Shown here: positions 16,815-26,594 of the stretch, in pieces
How the letters are laid out: every line of letters begins with the position of its first letter
Numbering within the stretch: the first letter of the stretch is position 1
Assembly (NCBI RefSeq): GCF_000314005.1
Contig: NZ_JH980292.1
Span: forward strand, 4,790,598-4,854,597
Direction of reading: 5' to 3'
Length of the DNA stretch: 64,000 bases
DNA from: Spirulina subsalsa PCC 9445
Lineage (GTDB): Bacteria; Cyanobacteriota; Cyanobacteriia; Cyanobacteriales; Spirulinaceae
Program-made: the position numbers and the translations under genes
Notes under the pieces: model-generated
Told to the model about the DNA's origin: nothing
Databases searched by the model: none
Seen by the model: only the letters and a program-made list of their open reading frames with translations

Positions 16815-19800
16815 ATGAGTTCTTCATCCCCCTTCTCGTTTGACTATTCCCGGTTGTTGGCTGAACTCCAAGAGGGGGTTTGGTCAATGAGTTATAAGGC
16901 TCGTCGATTTTTGTATTTTAATCCGGCACTAGAGAACATTTTTGGGGGGGCGATTTGCGATGAAAACCACTGTCCAACGGGCTGGTGGGAGGCTATATAT
17001 CCTCCAGAGCGCGATCGCCTAATCCAAGCCCTCAATACCCTCAAACTGGGGGAAGTTAAGGAACTCCACTATCCCATTATTCGCCCCGATGGAGCCATGC
17101 GCTTCTTGCGGAATAAATTCTGGCGAGTCCGAGGAACCCCAGCCCGTTTTGAAGGGGTGATTACAGACGTAACCCCACAAACCCTAAACCAGCCATCAGA
17201 CCCCCCAAATAGCCCACTAGAAGCCTTTTTTCTCACCATCCCGACCGGAATAGCTTTCCTAGATTTTGACCTGCGATTTCGCTTTATTAATGAATATTTA
17301 GCCCAATTAAACGGTAAGAGGTTAGCAGACCATTTAAACCGTACCCTAGCAGAAGTTTTACCCGAGCAGGTGGCCTTTTTAGCCCCTCTATGTGAACAGG
17401 TTATCAACACAGGAGAGGCGATTTTAGAACAAGAAGTGACGACGGTAGATCCCCATGATCCCACCCGAGAATCTACTTGGTCAGTGTCTCTATTTTTGGC
17501 GCAGGTGGAGAAGGGCGAAGCGTTGGGGGTGGGGGTGTTGGTCAATGATATTAGCCAACAAAAAGCCGCCTTTCGGGAACGGCAAGCGGCCACCCAAGCC
17601 CTATTATTAAGTGAGCAACAATTGCAAAAAGCGCAACGGATTGCCCATATTGGTAACTGGGAATTTGATGTCTTGACGGGGAAAATAAGTTGGTCTGAGG
17701 AGATGTTTCGCATCTATGGCTGGGATCCGGAGGGAGAAACACCGACTCTGGAACAGTTTACCCAGAACATTCATCCTGATGATCAACCCATTCATAATGA
17801 AATTGTCAGTCAAACGTTGGCCACTGGCGCTCCTTTTTGTATGGATTACCGAATTTATCAGGTCAATAGTGGAGAATTGCGCCATTTAGATGTACGAGGG
17901 GAAGCGATTAGGAATGAGCAAGGGGAGGTGATTCAACTTTTTGGCACTGTTTTAGATATTACTGAACGTCGTCAAGCGGAATTAGCATTACAACAACGGG
18001 AGGAGTTTTTACGCAGCATTTATGAAGGAATTTCTCAAGCTATTTTCATGCTTGATGTTCAACCGGATGGAGAGTTTTATTATGTGGGGTGGAATCCTTT
18101 TGCAGATCAGTTAATGAAGATTCCCTCTAGTTATGTTTTTGGCAAAAAACCTCGGGACTTGTTTGGTGAAGAGGTTGGCGCAATACTGACGGCTCATTAC
18201 ACAAGTTGTGTAAAAAGAGGGGAATCTATCACCTATGAAGAGTCTTTGACGGTGGAGGGAGAAAACATCTGGTTTTTGACAACCTTAAATCCTTTGCGCA
18301 ATGAACAGGGGAAAATTTATCGTATTGTCGGAACGGCTCAAACTATTAATGAGCAGAAACTTACAGAAATGGCACTGAAAGAGTCTCAGGAACAACTGCA
18401 AGCTAGCGCAAAAACTCGGGATGCTCTACAACAGTTATTAGCCAGTCAAATTCGCCAATCTTTGGATTTACAAACGGTATTAGAAGCCACCGTAGCGGAA
18501 ATTTATAATTTGTTACCTGTCAGTGCTTGTACGTTTGCTTGGTATCATCCCCCGGATGAAACAATGCCCGATGATCCAATCTTTGCTTTAGGGTATTGGG
18601 AGGTTATTACTGAGGCAAAAGTTCCGGAATCTTTATCCTATTTGGGACAATTTCCCTCGGCAGCAAATCCTATGATGTTGGAACAACTCAAACAGGGAAA
18701 AAGCTTCCAAATTGAGGATACCCAAACTGTAACAGATCCTACGATGAGGGCATTTTTTATAGAGAGGTCTGTTACTTCAGCTTTGTTTTTACCCATCCCA
18801 ACTAATAACGGTTTAGGGGTGTTAAACTGTATGCGAAGTGTGGAGATAGAACCTTGGGATGAGGTGGCTTTACAGCTTTTGCAGATGGCAACGGATCAAA
18901 TTGCTATTGCTATTAATCAATCGGAACTTTATCAAAAAGCCCAAAGTAAAACGCGGGAGTTAGAACAAACTCTGGAAGAATTACAAAAGGCACAAACAAA
19001 TCTGGTGCAAGCAGAAAAAATGTCCTCGTTGGGTCAATTGGTGGCTGGAATTGCCCATGAGATTAATAATCCGATTAATTTTATCTATGGCAATTTAGAA
19101 CCCGCCAGAACCTATGCTGAATCTTTACTGGGTTTAATTAAGCTTTATCAGGAAACCTATCCTGAGCCAACGCCAGAGATTGCGGAAGCTATCGAAGAGA
19201 TGGATTTAGAGTTCATCACGGAAGATATTACAAAGTTGTTGGATTCTATGTGGCTGGGTTCAATTCGTATCCGGGATATTGTGCAGTCTTTGCGGACGTT
19301 TGCCCGATTAGATGAATCGGGCTTTAAGAGTGTCAATATACACGAAAATCTGGATAGTACCTTAATGGTGTTACGCAATGAACTGAAAACGGAACGCCAT
19401 GAGATGCCCAACATTATGATCTCTCGTAACTATGAAGAACTGCCGTCTATTTATTGTGATATCGGTCAACTTAATCAGGTTTTCTTTAATTTAATTACCA
19501 ATGGAATTGATGCCATTAAACAGAGGAATAGGCAGTGGGACAATGCCGCTATTTTAGAAGATCCGGGCTGTATTTTAATTAATACAACATTATTGAATAA
19601 GCACTGGATTAAAATTACAATCTCTGATAATGGTGTAGGAATTGATCCCAATAAAATATCTCAAATTTTTGATCCTTTCTATACAACGAAAGGAGTAGGG
19701 AATGGGACTGGATTGGGTCTTTCTGTGAGTTATCAGATTATCGTGAATAATCATCAAGGCCGATTATATTGTGAGTCTGAATTAGGTAAGGGAACAAAAT

Positions 19801-19835
19801 TTATAATTGAGTTACCAATTCAAGGCAAGGGGTGA
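16815..19835 (+). CDS. Multi-PAS/GAF sensor histidine kinase
   Basis: 1006 residues from the ATG at 16815; an upstream TTG adds two residues. PAS domains occur at about 10-110, 130-245, 260-380 (HIGNWEFDVLTGKISWSEEM then the PAC end DITERRQAEL) and 385-515. A GAF domain at about 550-700 and a coiled coil precede the kinase core. The phospho-acceptor is H748 in GIAHEINNPINFIYGNL, a form common in cyanobacteria. The ATPase part has DNGVGIDPNKISQIFDPFYT and GTGLGLSVSYQII. There is no transmembrane segment and no C-terminal receiver. It probably partners with the hybrid kinase encoded 36 bp downstream. Ligands of the PAS/GAF domains are unknown. Confidence 0.9.
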   Translation: MSSSSPFSFDYSRLLAELQEGVWSMSYKARRFLYFNPALENIFGGAICDENHCPTGWWEAIYPPERDRLIQALNTLKLGEVKELHYPIIRPDGAMRFLRNKFWRVRGTPARFEGVITDVTPQTLNQPSDPPNSPLEAFFLTIPTGIAFLDFDLRFRFINEYLAQLNGKRLADHLNRTLAEVLPEQVAFLAPLCEQVINTGEAILEQEVTTVDPHDPTRESTWSVSLFLAQVEKGEALGVGVLVNDISQQKAAFRERQAATQALLLSEQQLQKAQRIAHIGNWEFDVLTGKISWSEEMFRIYGWDPEGETPTLEQFTQNIHPDDQPIHNEIVSQTLATGAPFCMDYRIYQVNSGELRHLDVRGEAIRNEQGEVIQLFGTVLDITERRQAELALQQREEFLRSIYEGISQAIFMLDVQPDGEFYYVGWNPFADQLMKIPSSYVFGKKPRDLFGEEVGAILTAHYTSCVKRGESITYEESLTVEGENIWFLTTLNPLRNEQGKIYRIVGTAQTINEQKLTEMALKESQEQLQASAKTRDALQQLLASQIRQSLDLQTVLEATVAEIYNLLPVSACTFAWYHPPDETMPDDPIFALGYWEVITEAKVPESLSYLGQFPSAANPMMLEQLKQGKSFQIEDTQTVTDPTMRAFFIERSVTSALFLPIPTNNGLGVLNCMRSVEIEPWDEVALQLLQMATDQIAIAINQSELYQKAQSKTRELEQTLEELQKAQTNLVQAEKMSSLGQLVAGIAHEINNPINFIYGNLEPARTYAESLLGLIKLYQETYPEPTPEIAEAIEEMDLEFITEDITKLLDSMWLGSIRIRDIVQSLRTFARLDESGFKSVNIHENLDSTLMVLRNELKTERHEMPNIMISRNYEELPSIYCDIGQLNQVFFNLITNGIDAIKQRNRQWDNAAILEDPGCILINTTLLNKHWIKITISDNGVGIDPNKISQIFDPFYTTKGVGNGTGLGLSVSYQIIVNNHQGRLYCESELGKGTKFIIELPIQGKG

Positions 19836-19871
19836 GTTTTGAAAGACTGTTAATTTTTAATCTATAAGACT

Positions 19872-22800
19872 ATGAATAATGCTGCTGAACCTATTCACAT
19901 TCTGATTATTGAGAAAAATCCTAGGGATCTTTGCTTATTGTTGGAGCAATTAAAGCCCTATGATTATCGAATTACAGTGACTAAAACTTCAGACAATAGT
20001 ATAAATTTGGTAAAATCTTTACAGCCAGATTTAATTTTATTAGGGGTTCAGTTGGCTATCTGTGAAGATTATAAGATTTGTAAGAATATTCTTAAAGAGC
20101 TACAAAAATGTGATAAGCCGATTATTTTATTAGGGGCTTTATTCACGGAGGAACAAAGACGAAAGGTCTATGAAATGGGAGGATGTGATTATATTTTAAA
20201 GCCATTTTGTGGGGAAGAAGTCCGGCGACGGATTGATAGTCAAGTGGCGCAAAAACGCTTTAGCCAACAGATTAACCGACAACAGAAACAGTTAAAACAG
20301 GAAACGGCGACTCGGAAAGCGAGTGAGGAGCGATTGCGTTTGTTGGAGCGTGCGATCGCCAACTCAACCAATGGGATTACAATTGTGGATGCTCAAGACC
20401 GAGACTATCCCTTAGTGTATGTGAATTCCGGCTTTGAGCGGATTACGGGCTATAAGTCTGAGGAAGTGTTAGGCAAAAACTGCCGCTTTCTTCAGGGGGG
20501 AGATTGGCAACAAGCGGAACGAAAAAAACTGCGGGAGGCGATCGCCCAAGGAACATCCACCCAAGTCCTACTACGCAATTATCGCAAAGATGGGACATTA
20601 TTTTGGAATGAATTAAGTATCTCCCCCATCCATGACGAAACGGGAAAAGTGACCCACTTTATTGGGGTACAAACCGATATTAGCGAACATATCGAGATGG
20701 AAGAGTGCCTCAAAACCTTACTTCAGACTCAGCGCGCTATGTTGAAAGCCATTCCTGATCTTTTAATCCGGATTAGACGGGATGGTACCCGTTTAAGCCT
20801 TTTCAATGAGGAGCAAGTGCATTTAATCCCCTCCCATCTTGATGATCCCATTGGTGGAAATATTGCCGATGCACTCCCTGCCGATTTAACCCAGACTCGC
20901 TTGCAGTACATTAACCAAGCTTTGGATACCGGAGAATTACAACTCTATCAACAAACGGTAGAACTCAACGGCAAAATCTACTATGAGGAATGTCGGGTGA
21001 TGCCCTGTGGGGAGAATGAAACGTTAGTCATGGTGCGAGATATCACAGAACAGTTCAATACAGAACAGCGTCTGAAAGACCTCCTCCAGACCCATGAAGC
21101 CACCTTAGCCGCCATTCCTGACCTTTTACTCCATTTGAGGAGAGATGGCACCCGTTTAGCCGTATATAACCCCGATCATATTCGTTTAATCGATCCCGAC
21201 TGCTACAAAACATTGGGGAACAGTGTCTGGGATATCCTGCCTCCGGATTTGGCAGAAAAACGTTTAGCAGCTACGGAGCAGGCGTTAATGACTGGGAAGT
21301 TACAAATTTATGAGCAAGAGTTAATCATTGACGGGGAAATAGTCTATGAAGAATGTCGGGTGGTGCCTTGTCGGGAGGACGATGTGTTAATTATTGTGCG
21401 GGATATCACGAAACAAAAGATGGCCTTACAGGAACGGGAACGAATCGCATTGGCTCTCCAAGAAAGTGAACGGAAAAAACAGGCGATTTTGAGTGCTATT
21501 CCTGACTTAATGTTTTGTCTTAATGATCAGGGCATCTATACCGATTTTGTCAATTCTCCTTACACCCAAAGTTTAAACCCCACAGAACAATGGGTGGGTA
21601 AATGCTTAGATGATTTGCCGGATCCTCCCGTTGCTCAACGTCAGTGGGAGGCTCTCCAAAAGGTATTACCTACGGGGAAGCGAGAGGTGTATGAGCAGCG
21701 TGTCTGGGTGCAGGGGAAATGGCAGGATGAAGAAGTGCAAATGGTCAAGTTAAATGACCATGAAGTTCTCTTAACGATTCGGGATATCACGGAACGGAAA
21801 CGGGTGGCGGCTCGTTTACAGGAGAGTGAGGCGCGTTTTCGCAGTGCCTTTGATGATGCGGCTATTGGGATGGCTTTAGTGTCTACGGAGGGGCGTTTTA
21901 TTCGAGTCAATCAAAGTTTTTGCCAGTTATTTGGCTACAGTAAAACTGAGCTTTTGCAAATGCACTGTAAGGATTTAACTCACCCGGATGATTTACCTAA
22001 AACTCAAGAAGCGTTAGAGCGTTTGTTGCAGAACCAGATGAGGGTTTATCAGGAAGAAAAGCGTTATCTCCATAAACAGGGACAGATTATTTGGGCGGTG
22101 TCTAATATTTCTTTAGTGCGGAATGATCGGGGAGAAGCACTCTATTTTACGGCTCAAATTCAAGATATTAGCGATCTCAAACAGGCTGAGTTAGAAGCGC
22201 AAGAACGAGAAACTCAATTGAGGATTTTGGGGGATAATCTGCCCAAAGGTTGTATTTATCGCATGGTTCGAGATCCTGACGGGAGATATTACTTTTCTTA
22301 CATCACGGCGGGGATTGAACAATTGGTGGGAGTTACCCCGGAACAGGTGGTGGCGGATGGGTCGGTTTTATATAACTTAATTGTGGAAGAAGATCGCCCT
22401 CTGCATCAGCGACTGACTCAAGAATCTTTGGATAATTTGTCGGTTTTTGGGATGCAAATGCGCAAGTATGCCCCCGATGGGAGTATTCAGTGGTCGCAAA
22501 TTCGCTCTACTCCTCGCCGTTTGGAGGATGGTCGGGTGGTTTGGGATGGCATTGAGGTAGATATTACAGATTTAAAACAAACGGAAGAACAACTCAGGGA
22601 AAGTGAGGAGCGTTTTCGTCGTGCTTTTGATGATGCGGGAACGGGAATGGCTTTAGTTTCTCCCGATGGTAGATGGTTGAAGGTGAATCGGACGTTGTGC
22701 GCAATGTTGGGTTACAGTGAGGCGGAGTTACTGGCGTTTACTGTGGAGGAGATCACCCATCCCGATGATTGGCTGGTGGACTGGAACTTGGCGACACAGG

Positions 22801-24830
22801 TATTAAATGGCGTGCTGCGCACCTATAACCTAGAAAAACGCTATTTGAGCAAGACAGGGGAGGTGATTTGGATTCTGTTAACGGTTTCTTTGGTGCGAGA
22901 TCCAGAAGGGAATCCCCTGTATTTTGTCTCCCAAATTCAGGATATCCGGGATCGGAAACAAGCGGAGGACAAACTGCGGGAAAATGAGGAACGCTTACGT
23001 TCGATTGCCAGTAATATCCCCGGAATGCTCTATACCATCGTGGATTATGGCAATACCGCGAGGTTTGAATATGTCAGTGAGGGGGTGGAGGAACTCTGTC
23101 AAGTGCCTTTAGAGGCGGTCTATGAGGATGCTAATTTGTTGCTGAACCAAATGCACCCGGAGGATCAAGAGGGGTATCGTTGTGTGTCGGAACGCAGTAT
23201 TCAGGAATTCTCCAGTTTTTCCCATGAATGGCGGCATATTTTGCCTTCTGGGGAAACGATTTGGTTAATGGGGAAATCCCGTCCGGTGCGACGGTCTGAT
23301 GGGGCGATTGCTTGGAATGGGATTCTGTTAAATATTACGACCCTTAAGGAGATTCAGGGGGAATTGGAGAAGGCGAAGGAAGCGGCAGAGGCGGCAAACC
23401 GGGCGAAAAGTACGTTTTTGGCGAATATGAGTCATGAGTTGCGATCGCCCTTAAACGCCATTTTAGGCTTTGCTCAAGTCCTCGACGGGGCAGAAAACCT
23501 CACCCCACCCCAACAGGAAAACCTACACATTATCCGCCAAAGTGGGGAACACTTACTGAGTTTAATTAATGATATTCTCGACATTTCCAAAATTGAAGCG
23601 GGGCAAATAACCGTTCATGCCGAAGATTGTCACTTGTCCCGGATTGTGGATGAACTCTATAATCTGTTCCGGTTAAAAGCCCAACAAAAACAACTGCAAT
23701 TCACCATCAGCCAAGGGGAAGGGGTGCCGGAGTGGATTTATGGCGATCGCATCAAACTTCGCCAAATCCTGATCAATCTTCTCAGTAACGCCCTCAAATT
23801 CACCCAAAAAGGCACCGTTCACCTCCACATTGAACAAACCCCCCTCCCCGCCGAAACCTTGCCCCCCCACAGCCCCGAATCCGGTCAATCTTTAATACAA
23901 CTGGCCTTTACCATCCAAGATACAGGCATTGGCATCCGGTCGGAAGAAATCCCCCAACTCTTTAATCCCTTCGTGCAATCAGAATCCGGCCTTCAATCCC
24001 AACAAGGCACAGGTTTAGGATTAGCCATCAGTCAACGCTACGCCAAACTAATGGGCGGAGAAATCACCCTAGAATCCCAATGGAAACAAGGCTCTAAATT
24101 CACCTTAACTCTCCCCATTCTCACCTCCTTTACTCAAACCCCCGCCCCCGCATCCTCCCTCAAACAGATTATTGGTTTAGCCCCCAACCAACCCGAATAT
24201 CGAATTTTAATCGTCGATGATCACCTCCCAAATCGTCAACTGATGCAGCAAATTTTAACCCCATTAGGCTTTATTGTCCGAGAAGCCCATAATGGACAAG
24301 AAGCTATTGAACAATGGCAACAATTTAACCCCCATTTGATTTGGATGGATTTACGAATGCCTATTTTAGATGGATACGAAGCAACCAAAAAAATTCGACA
24401 AATCGAAGCCGAAAATAAGATTAAAAATCCGGTTTATATTATTGCCTTAACCGCCAATGCTTTTGATGAACAGAAACAACAAGCCTTAGACCTAGGCTGC
24501 AATGATTTTATTCACAAACCCCTAGAAATTTCTAGTATATTAGAAACAACAGCCGAGTATTTAGGGCTTAATTATACTTATGCTGAAGAAGACACCGTAA
24601 CCTCTATAAATCAAGACACAGAATTTTATATTAAACAATGCTCACATCTACCGGAAGATTGGAAAAATCGAATACTGGAGGCTATTTTCAGCTTAGACCT
24701 AAGCCAAATTCAGGAATTAACTCAGGAAATTAGTGAGCAAGAACCCGAACTTACTGCATTACTAAAAACCTACATTAATAACTACGATTACAATAGTATT
24801 TTAACCTTATTGGGAAATAGTGATGATTGA
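19872..24830 (+). CDS. LOV-domain multi-PAS hybrid histidine kinase
   Basis: 1652 residues. It opens with a receiver-like domain (about 6-125) in which G58 stands where the phospho-Asp belongs (PDLILLGVQL). A LOV domain at about 155-285 has the flavin-adduct cysteine C204 in GKNCRFLQG, the NYRKDGTLFWN segment and the FIGVQTDIS strand with its glutamine. Seven or so further PAS repeats fill about 290-1165. The kinase core has H1188 in SHELRSPLNAIL and boxes DTGIGI and GTGLGLAIS. A second, complete receiver has D1493 in IWMDLRMPILDG. The C terminus is alpha-helical but shows no clear Hpt histidine motif. It is likely a soluble blue-light sensor kinase. Confidence 0.92.
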   Translation: MNNAAEPIHILIIEKNPRDLCLLLEQLKPYDYRITVTKTSDNSINLVKSLQPDLILLGVQLAICEDYKICKNILKELQKCDKPIILLGALFTEEQRRKVYEMGGCDYILKPFCGEEVRRRIDSQVAQKRFSQQINRQQKQLKQETATRKASEERLRLLERAIANSTNGITIVDAQDRDYPLVYVNSGFERITGYKSEEVLGKNCRFLQGGDWQQAERKKLREAIAQGTSTQVLLRNYRKDGTLFWNELSISPIHDETGKVTHFIGVQTDISEHIEMEECLKTLLQTQRAMLKAIPDLLIRIRRDGTRLSLFNEEQVHLIPSHLDDPIGGNIADALPADLTQTRLQYINQALDTGELQLYQQTVELNGKIYYEECRVMPCGENETLVMVRDITEQFNTEQRLKDLLQTHEATLAAIPDLLLHLRRDGTRLAVYNPDHIRLIDPDCYKTLGNSVWDILPPDLAEKRLAATEQALMTGKLQIYEQELIIDGEIVYEECRVVPCREDDVLIIVRDITKQKMALQERERIALALQESERKKQAILSAIPDLMFCLNDQGIYTDFVNSPYTQSLNPTEQWVGKCLDDLPDPPVAQRQWEALQKVLPTGKREVYEQRVWVQGKWQDEEVQMVKLNDHEVLLTIRDITERKRVAARLQESEARFRSAFDDAAIGMALVSTEGRFIRVNQSFCQLFGYSKTELLQMHCKDLTHPDDLPKTQEALERLLQNQMRVYQEEKRYLHKQGQIIWAVSNISLVRNDRGEALYFTAQIQDISDLKQAELEAQERETQLRILGDNLPKGCIYRMVRDPDGRYYFSYITAGIEQLVGVTPEQVVADGSVLYNLIVEEDRPLHQRLTQESLDNLSVFGMQMRKYAPDGSIQWSQIRSTPRRLEDGRVVWDGIEVDITDLKQTEEQLRESEERFRRAFDDAGTGMALVSPDGRWLKVNRTLCAMLGYSEAELLAFTVEEITHPDDWLVDWNLATQVLNGVLRTYNLEKRYLSKTGEVIWILLTVSLVRDPEGNPLYFVSQIQDIRDRKQAEDKLRENEERLRSIASNIPGMLYTIVDYGNTARFEYVSEGVEELCQVPLEAVYEDANLLLNQMHPEDQEGYRCVSERSIQEFSSFSHEWRHILPSGETIWLMGKSRPVRRSDGAIAWNGILLNITTLKEIQGELEKAKEAAEAANRAKSTFLANMSHELRSPLNAILGFAQVLDGAENLTPPQQENLHIIRQSGEHLLSLINDILDISKIEAGQITVHAEDCHLSRIVDELYNLFRLKAQQKQLQFTISQGEGVPEWIYGDRIKLRQILINLLSNALKFTQKGTVHLHIEQTPLPAETLPPHSPESGQSLIQLAFTIQDTGIGIRSEEIPQLFNPFVQSESGLQSQQGTGLGLAISQRYAKLMGGEITLESQWKQGSKFTLTLPILTSFTQTPAPASSLKQIIGLAPNQPEYRILIVDDHLPNRQLMQQILTPLGFIVREAHNGQEAIEQWQQFNPHLIWMDLRMPILDGYEATKKIRQIEAENKIKNPVYIIALTANAFDEQKQQALDLGCNDFIHKPLEISSILETTAEYLGLNYTYAEEDTVTSINQDTEFYIKQCSHLPEDWKNRILEAIFSLDLSQIQELTQEISEQEPELTALLKTYINNYDYNSILTLLGNSDD

Positions 24831-24833
24831 CAC

Positions 24834-24917
24834 ACTCACCGAGCCGAACGGGAATTAGAACAACTGCGCAATCTCCTAAGAGAACGAGGCATTAACCCCG
24901 ATAATGAACCCACCTAG
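24834..24917 (+). pseudogene. Relic 3' tail of a Uma2-family gene
   Basis: Starting 4 bp after the hybrid kinase stop, this short stretch matches the last codons of the Uma2 gene downstream (AERELEQLRNLLRERGINPDN, split over the same frame), followed by the same stop and 3' flank (to about 24958). It is what remains of a first tandem Uma2 copy. Confidence 0.82.
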
Positions 24918-24973
24918 CCAATTCACTTTTCCCCAGCTACATTAAAATAAATGTACTGTTGTTGGACTCGCCT

Positions 24974-25723
24974 ATGAACCCTTCCTCCCTCAAAAGTCCC
25001 CTCATCTACCCCGAACCAGACGGAGCGCCTATGGCTGAAAGTGATCCCGCTCGTGATTATCTCATCTATGGGGTAGAAGCCCTGAAACACTACTTTAATC
25101 CCCGTTCCGATGTCTATATCTCCGGCAATCTGTGGTTATCCTATGAGCAAGGTGTCCCTGATGCCGTAGTTTGCCCAGATGTCTTTGTCGTGTTTGGAGT
25201 AGAAAATCGCCCCCGTCGTAGTTATCGAGTGTGGGAAGAAAACAACCGGATACCCGATTGGATCTTAGAAGTCACCTCTCGCAGCACCCACCGCACCGAT
25301 GAACGAGACAAACCCCTGTTGTATGCTCAGATGGGAGTGAGGGAGTATTTCCAATATGACCCCAGTGGGGATTATTTAAACCCACCCCTACGAGGACGGC
25401 GTTTAGTCGAGGCAGAGTATGAGATTCTGACCCCAGAGGAGTTAGAAGGAGGAATGTTGAGTATTCCCTCACAGGTGTTAGGTTTAGAGTTGCGGGTATT
25501 AACCGATGGTCGTTTGCGGTTTTTCGACTCGGTATCAGGGGAGTATTTGCGGAGTCCAGAGGAGTCGGAACAGGAACGGATACAAGAACGAATCCGGGCT
25601 GAACAAGAACGAATCCGGGCTGAACGGGAACGAATCCGGGCTGAACGGGCCGAACGCGAATTAGAACAACTGCGCAATCTCCTCAGAGAACGAGGCATTA
25701 ACCCCGATAACGAACCCACCTAG
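24974..25723 (+). CDS. Uma2-family (DUF820) PD-(D/E)XK protein, copy 1
   Basis: 249 residues from the ATG at 24974 (MNPSSLKSPLIYPEPDGAPM); an upstream TTG adds five residues. The endonuclease-like core shows PDAVVCPDVFVVFG and PDWILEVTS, the two acidic sites of the Uma2 group. The C terminus is a coiled coil of seven-residue repeats (E-R-I-R-A-E-Q/R, three units) and ends ERGINPDNEPT. It is almost identical to the next gene apart from the repeat number. Uma2 proteins are abundant in cyanobacteria and of uncertain function. The short upstream region is duplicated with each copy, so both are probably expressed. Confidence 0.88.
   Translation: MNPSSLKSPLIYPEPDGAPMAESDPARDYLIYGVEALKHYFNPRSDVYISGNLWLSYEQGVPDAVVCPDVFVVFGVENRPRRSYRVWEENNRIPDWILEVTSRSTHRTDERDKPLLYAQMGVREYFQYDPSGDYLNPPLRGRRLVEAEYEILTPEELEGGMLSIPSQVLGLELRVLTDGRLRFFDSVSGEYLRSPEESEQERIQERIRAEQERIRAERERIRAERAERELEQLRNLLRERGINPDNEPT
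25563..25655 (+). repeat. 21-bp coding repeats (heptad coiled coil), copy 1
   Basis: In-frame 21-bp repeats GAACGAATCCGGGCTGAACA or close variants encode E-R-I-R-A-E-Q/R. There are three units here against five in the next gene. The difference is a whole number of units, so unit gain or loss keeps the frame. Confidence 0.85.
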
Positions 25724-25779
25724 CCAATTCACTTTTCCCCAGCTACATTAAAATAAATGTACTGTTGTTGTCATCGCCT

Positions 25780-26583
25780 ATGAACCCTTCCTCCCTCAAA
25801 AGTCCCCTCATCTACCCCGAACCAGACGGAGCGCCTATGGCTGAAAGTGATCCCGCTCGCGATTATCTCATCTATGGGGTAGAAGCCCTGAAACACTACT
25901 TTAATCCCCGTTCCGATGTCTATATCTCCGGCAATCTGTGGTTATCCTATGAGCAAGGTGTCCCTGATGCCGTAGTTTGCCCAGATGTCTTTGTCGTGTT
26001 TGGAGTAGAAAATCGCCCCCGTCGTAGTTATCGAGTGTGGGAAGAAAACAACCGGATACCCGATTGGATCTTAGAAGTCACCTCTCGCAGCACCCACCGC
26101 ACCGATGAACGAGACAAACCCCTGTTGTATGCTCAGATGGGAGTGAGGGAGTATTTCCAATATGACCCCAGTGGGGATTATTTAAACCCACCCCTACGAG
26201 GACGGCGTTTAGTCGAGACAGAATATGAGATTCTAACCCCAGAGGAGTTAGAAGGAGGAATGTTGAGTATTCCCTCACAGGTGTTAGGTTTAGAGTTGCG
26301 GGTATTAACCGATGGTCGTTTGCGGTTTTTCGACTCGGTATCAGGGGAGTATTTGCGGAGTCCAGAGGAGTCGGAACAGGAACGGATACAAGAACGAATC
26401 CGGGCTGAACAAGAACGAATCCGGGCTGAACAGGAACGAATCCGGGCTGAACAGGAACGAATCCGGGCTGAACAGGAACGAATCCGGGCTGAACGGGAGC
26501 AGTTACGGGCTGAAGACGCCGAACGGGAATTAGAGCAACTCCGTAATCTCTTGCGAGAACGGGGAATTAACCCCGATGATTGA
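25780..26583 (+). CDS. Uma2-family (DUF820) PD-(D/E)XK protein, copy 2
   Basis: 267 residues from the ATG at 25780. The first about 190 residues match copy 1 except for a few changes (for example E to T in RRLVETEYE), with the same PDAVVCPDVF and PDWILEVTS motifs. The C-terminal coiled coil is longer, with five E-R-I-R-A-E units plus one E-Q-L-R-A-E-D unit, and ends RGINPDD. The shared 40-bp upstream segment with ACATTAAAATAAATGTACTG may hold the promoter. Copies this similar may undergo gene conversion or recombination. Confidence 0.88.
   Translation: MNPSSLKSPLIYPEPDGAPMAESDPARDYLIYGVEALKHYFNPRSDVYISGNLWLSYEQGVPDAVVCPDVFVVFGVENRPRRSYRVWEENNRIPDWILEVTSRSTHRTDERDKPLLYAQMGVREYFQYDPSGDYLNPPLRGRRLVETEYEILTPEELEGGMLSIPSQVLGLELRVLTDGRLRFFDSVSGEYLRSPEESEQERIQERIRAEQERIRAEQERIRAEQERIRAEQERIRAEREQLRAEDAERELEQLRNLLRERGINPDD
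26369..26515 (+). repeat. 21-bp coding repeats (heptad coiled coil), copy 2
   Basis: Five near-identical 21-bp units encode E-R-I-R-A-E-Q/R, followed by a diverged unit encoding E-Q-L-R-A-E-D. The internal units are identical to one another over most bases, consistent with recent expansion. Confidence 0.85.
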
Positions 26584-26594
26584 CGAAAATAACA

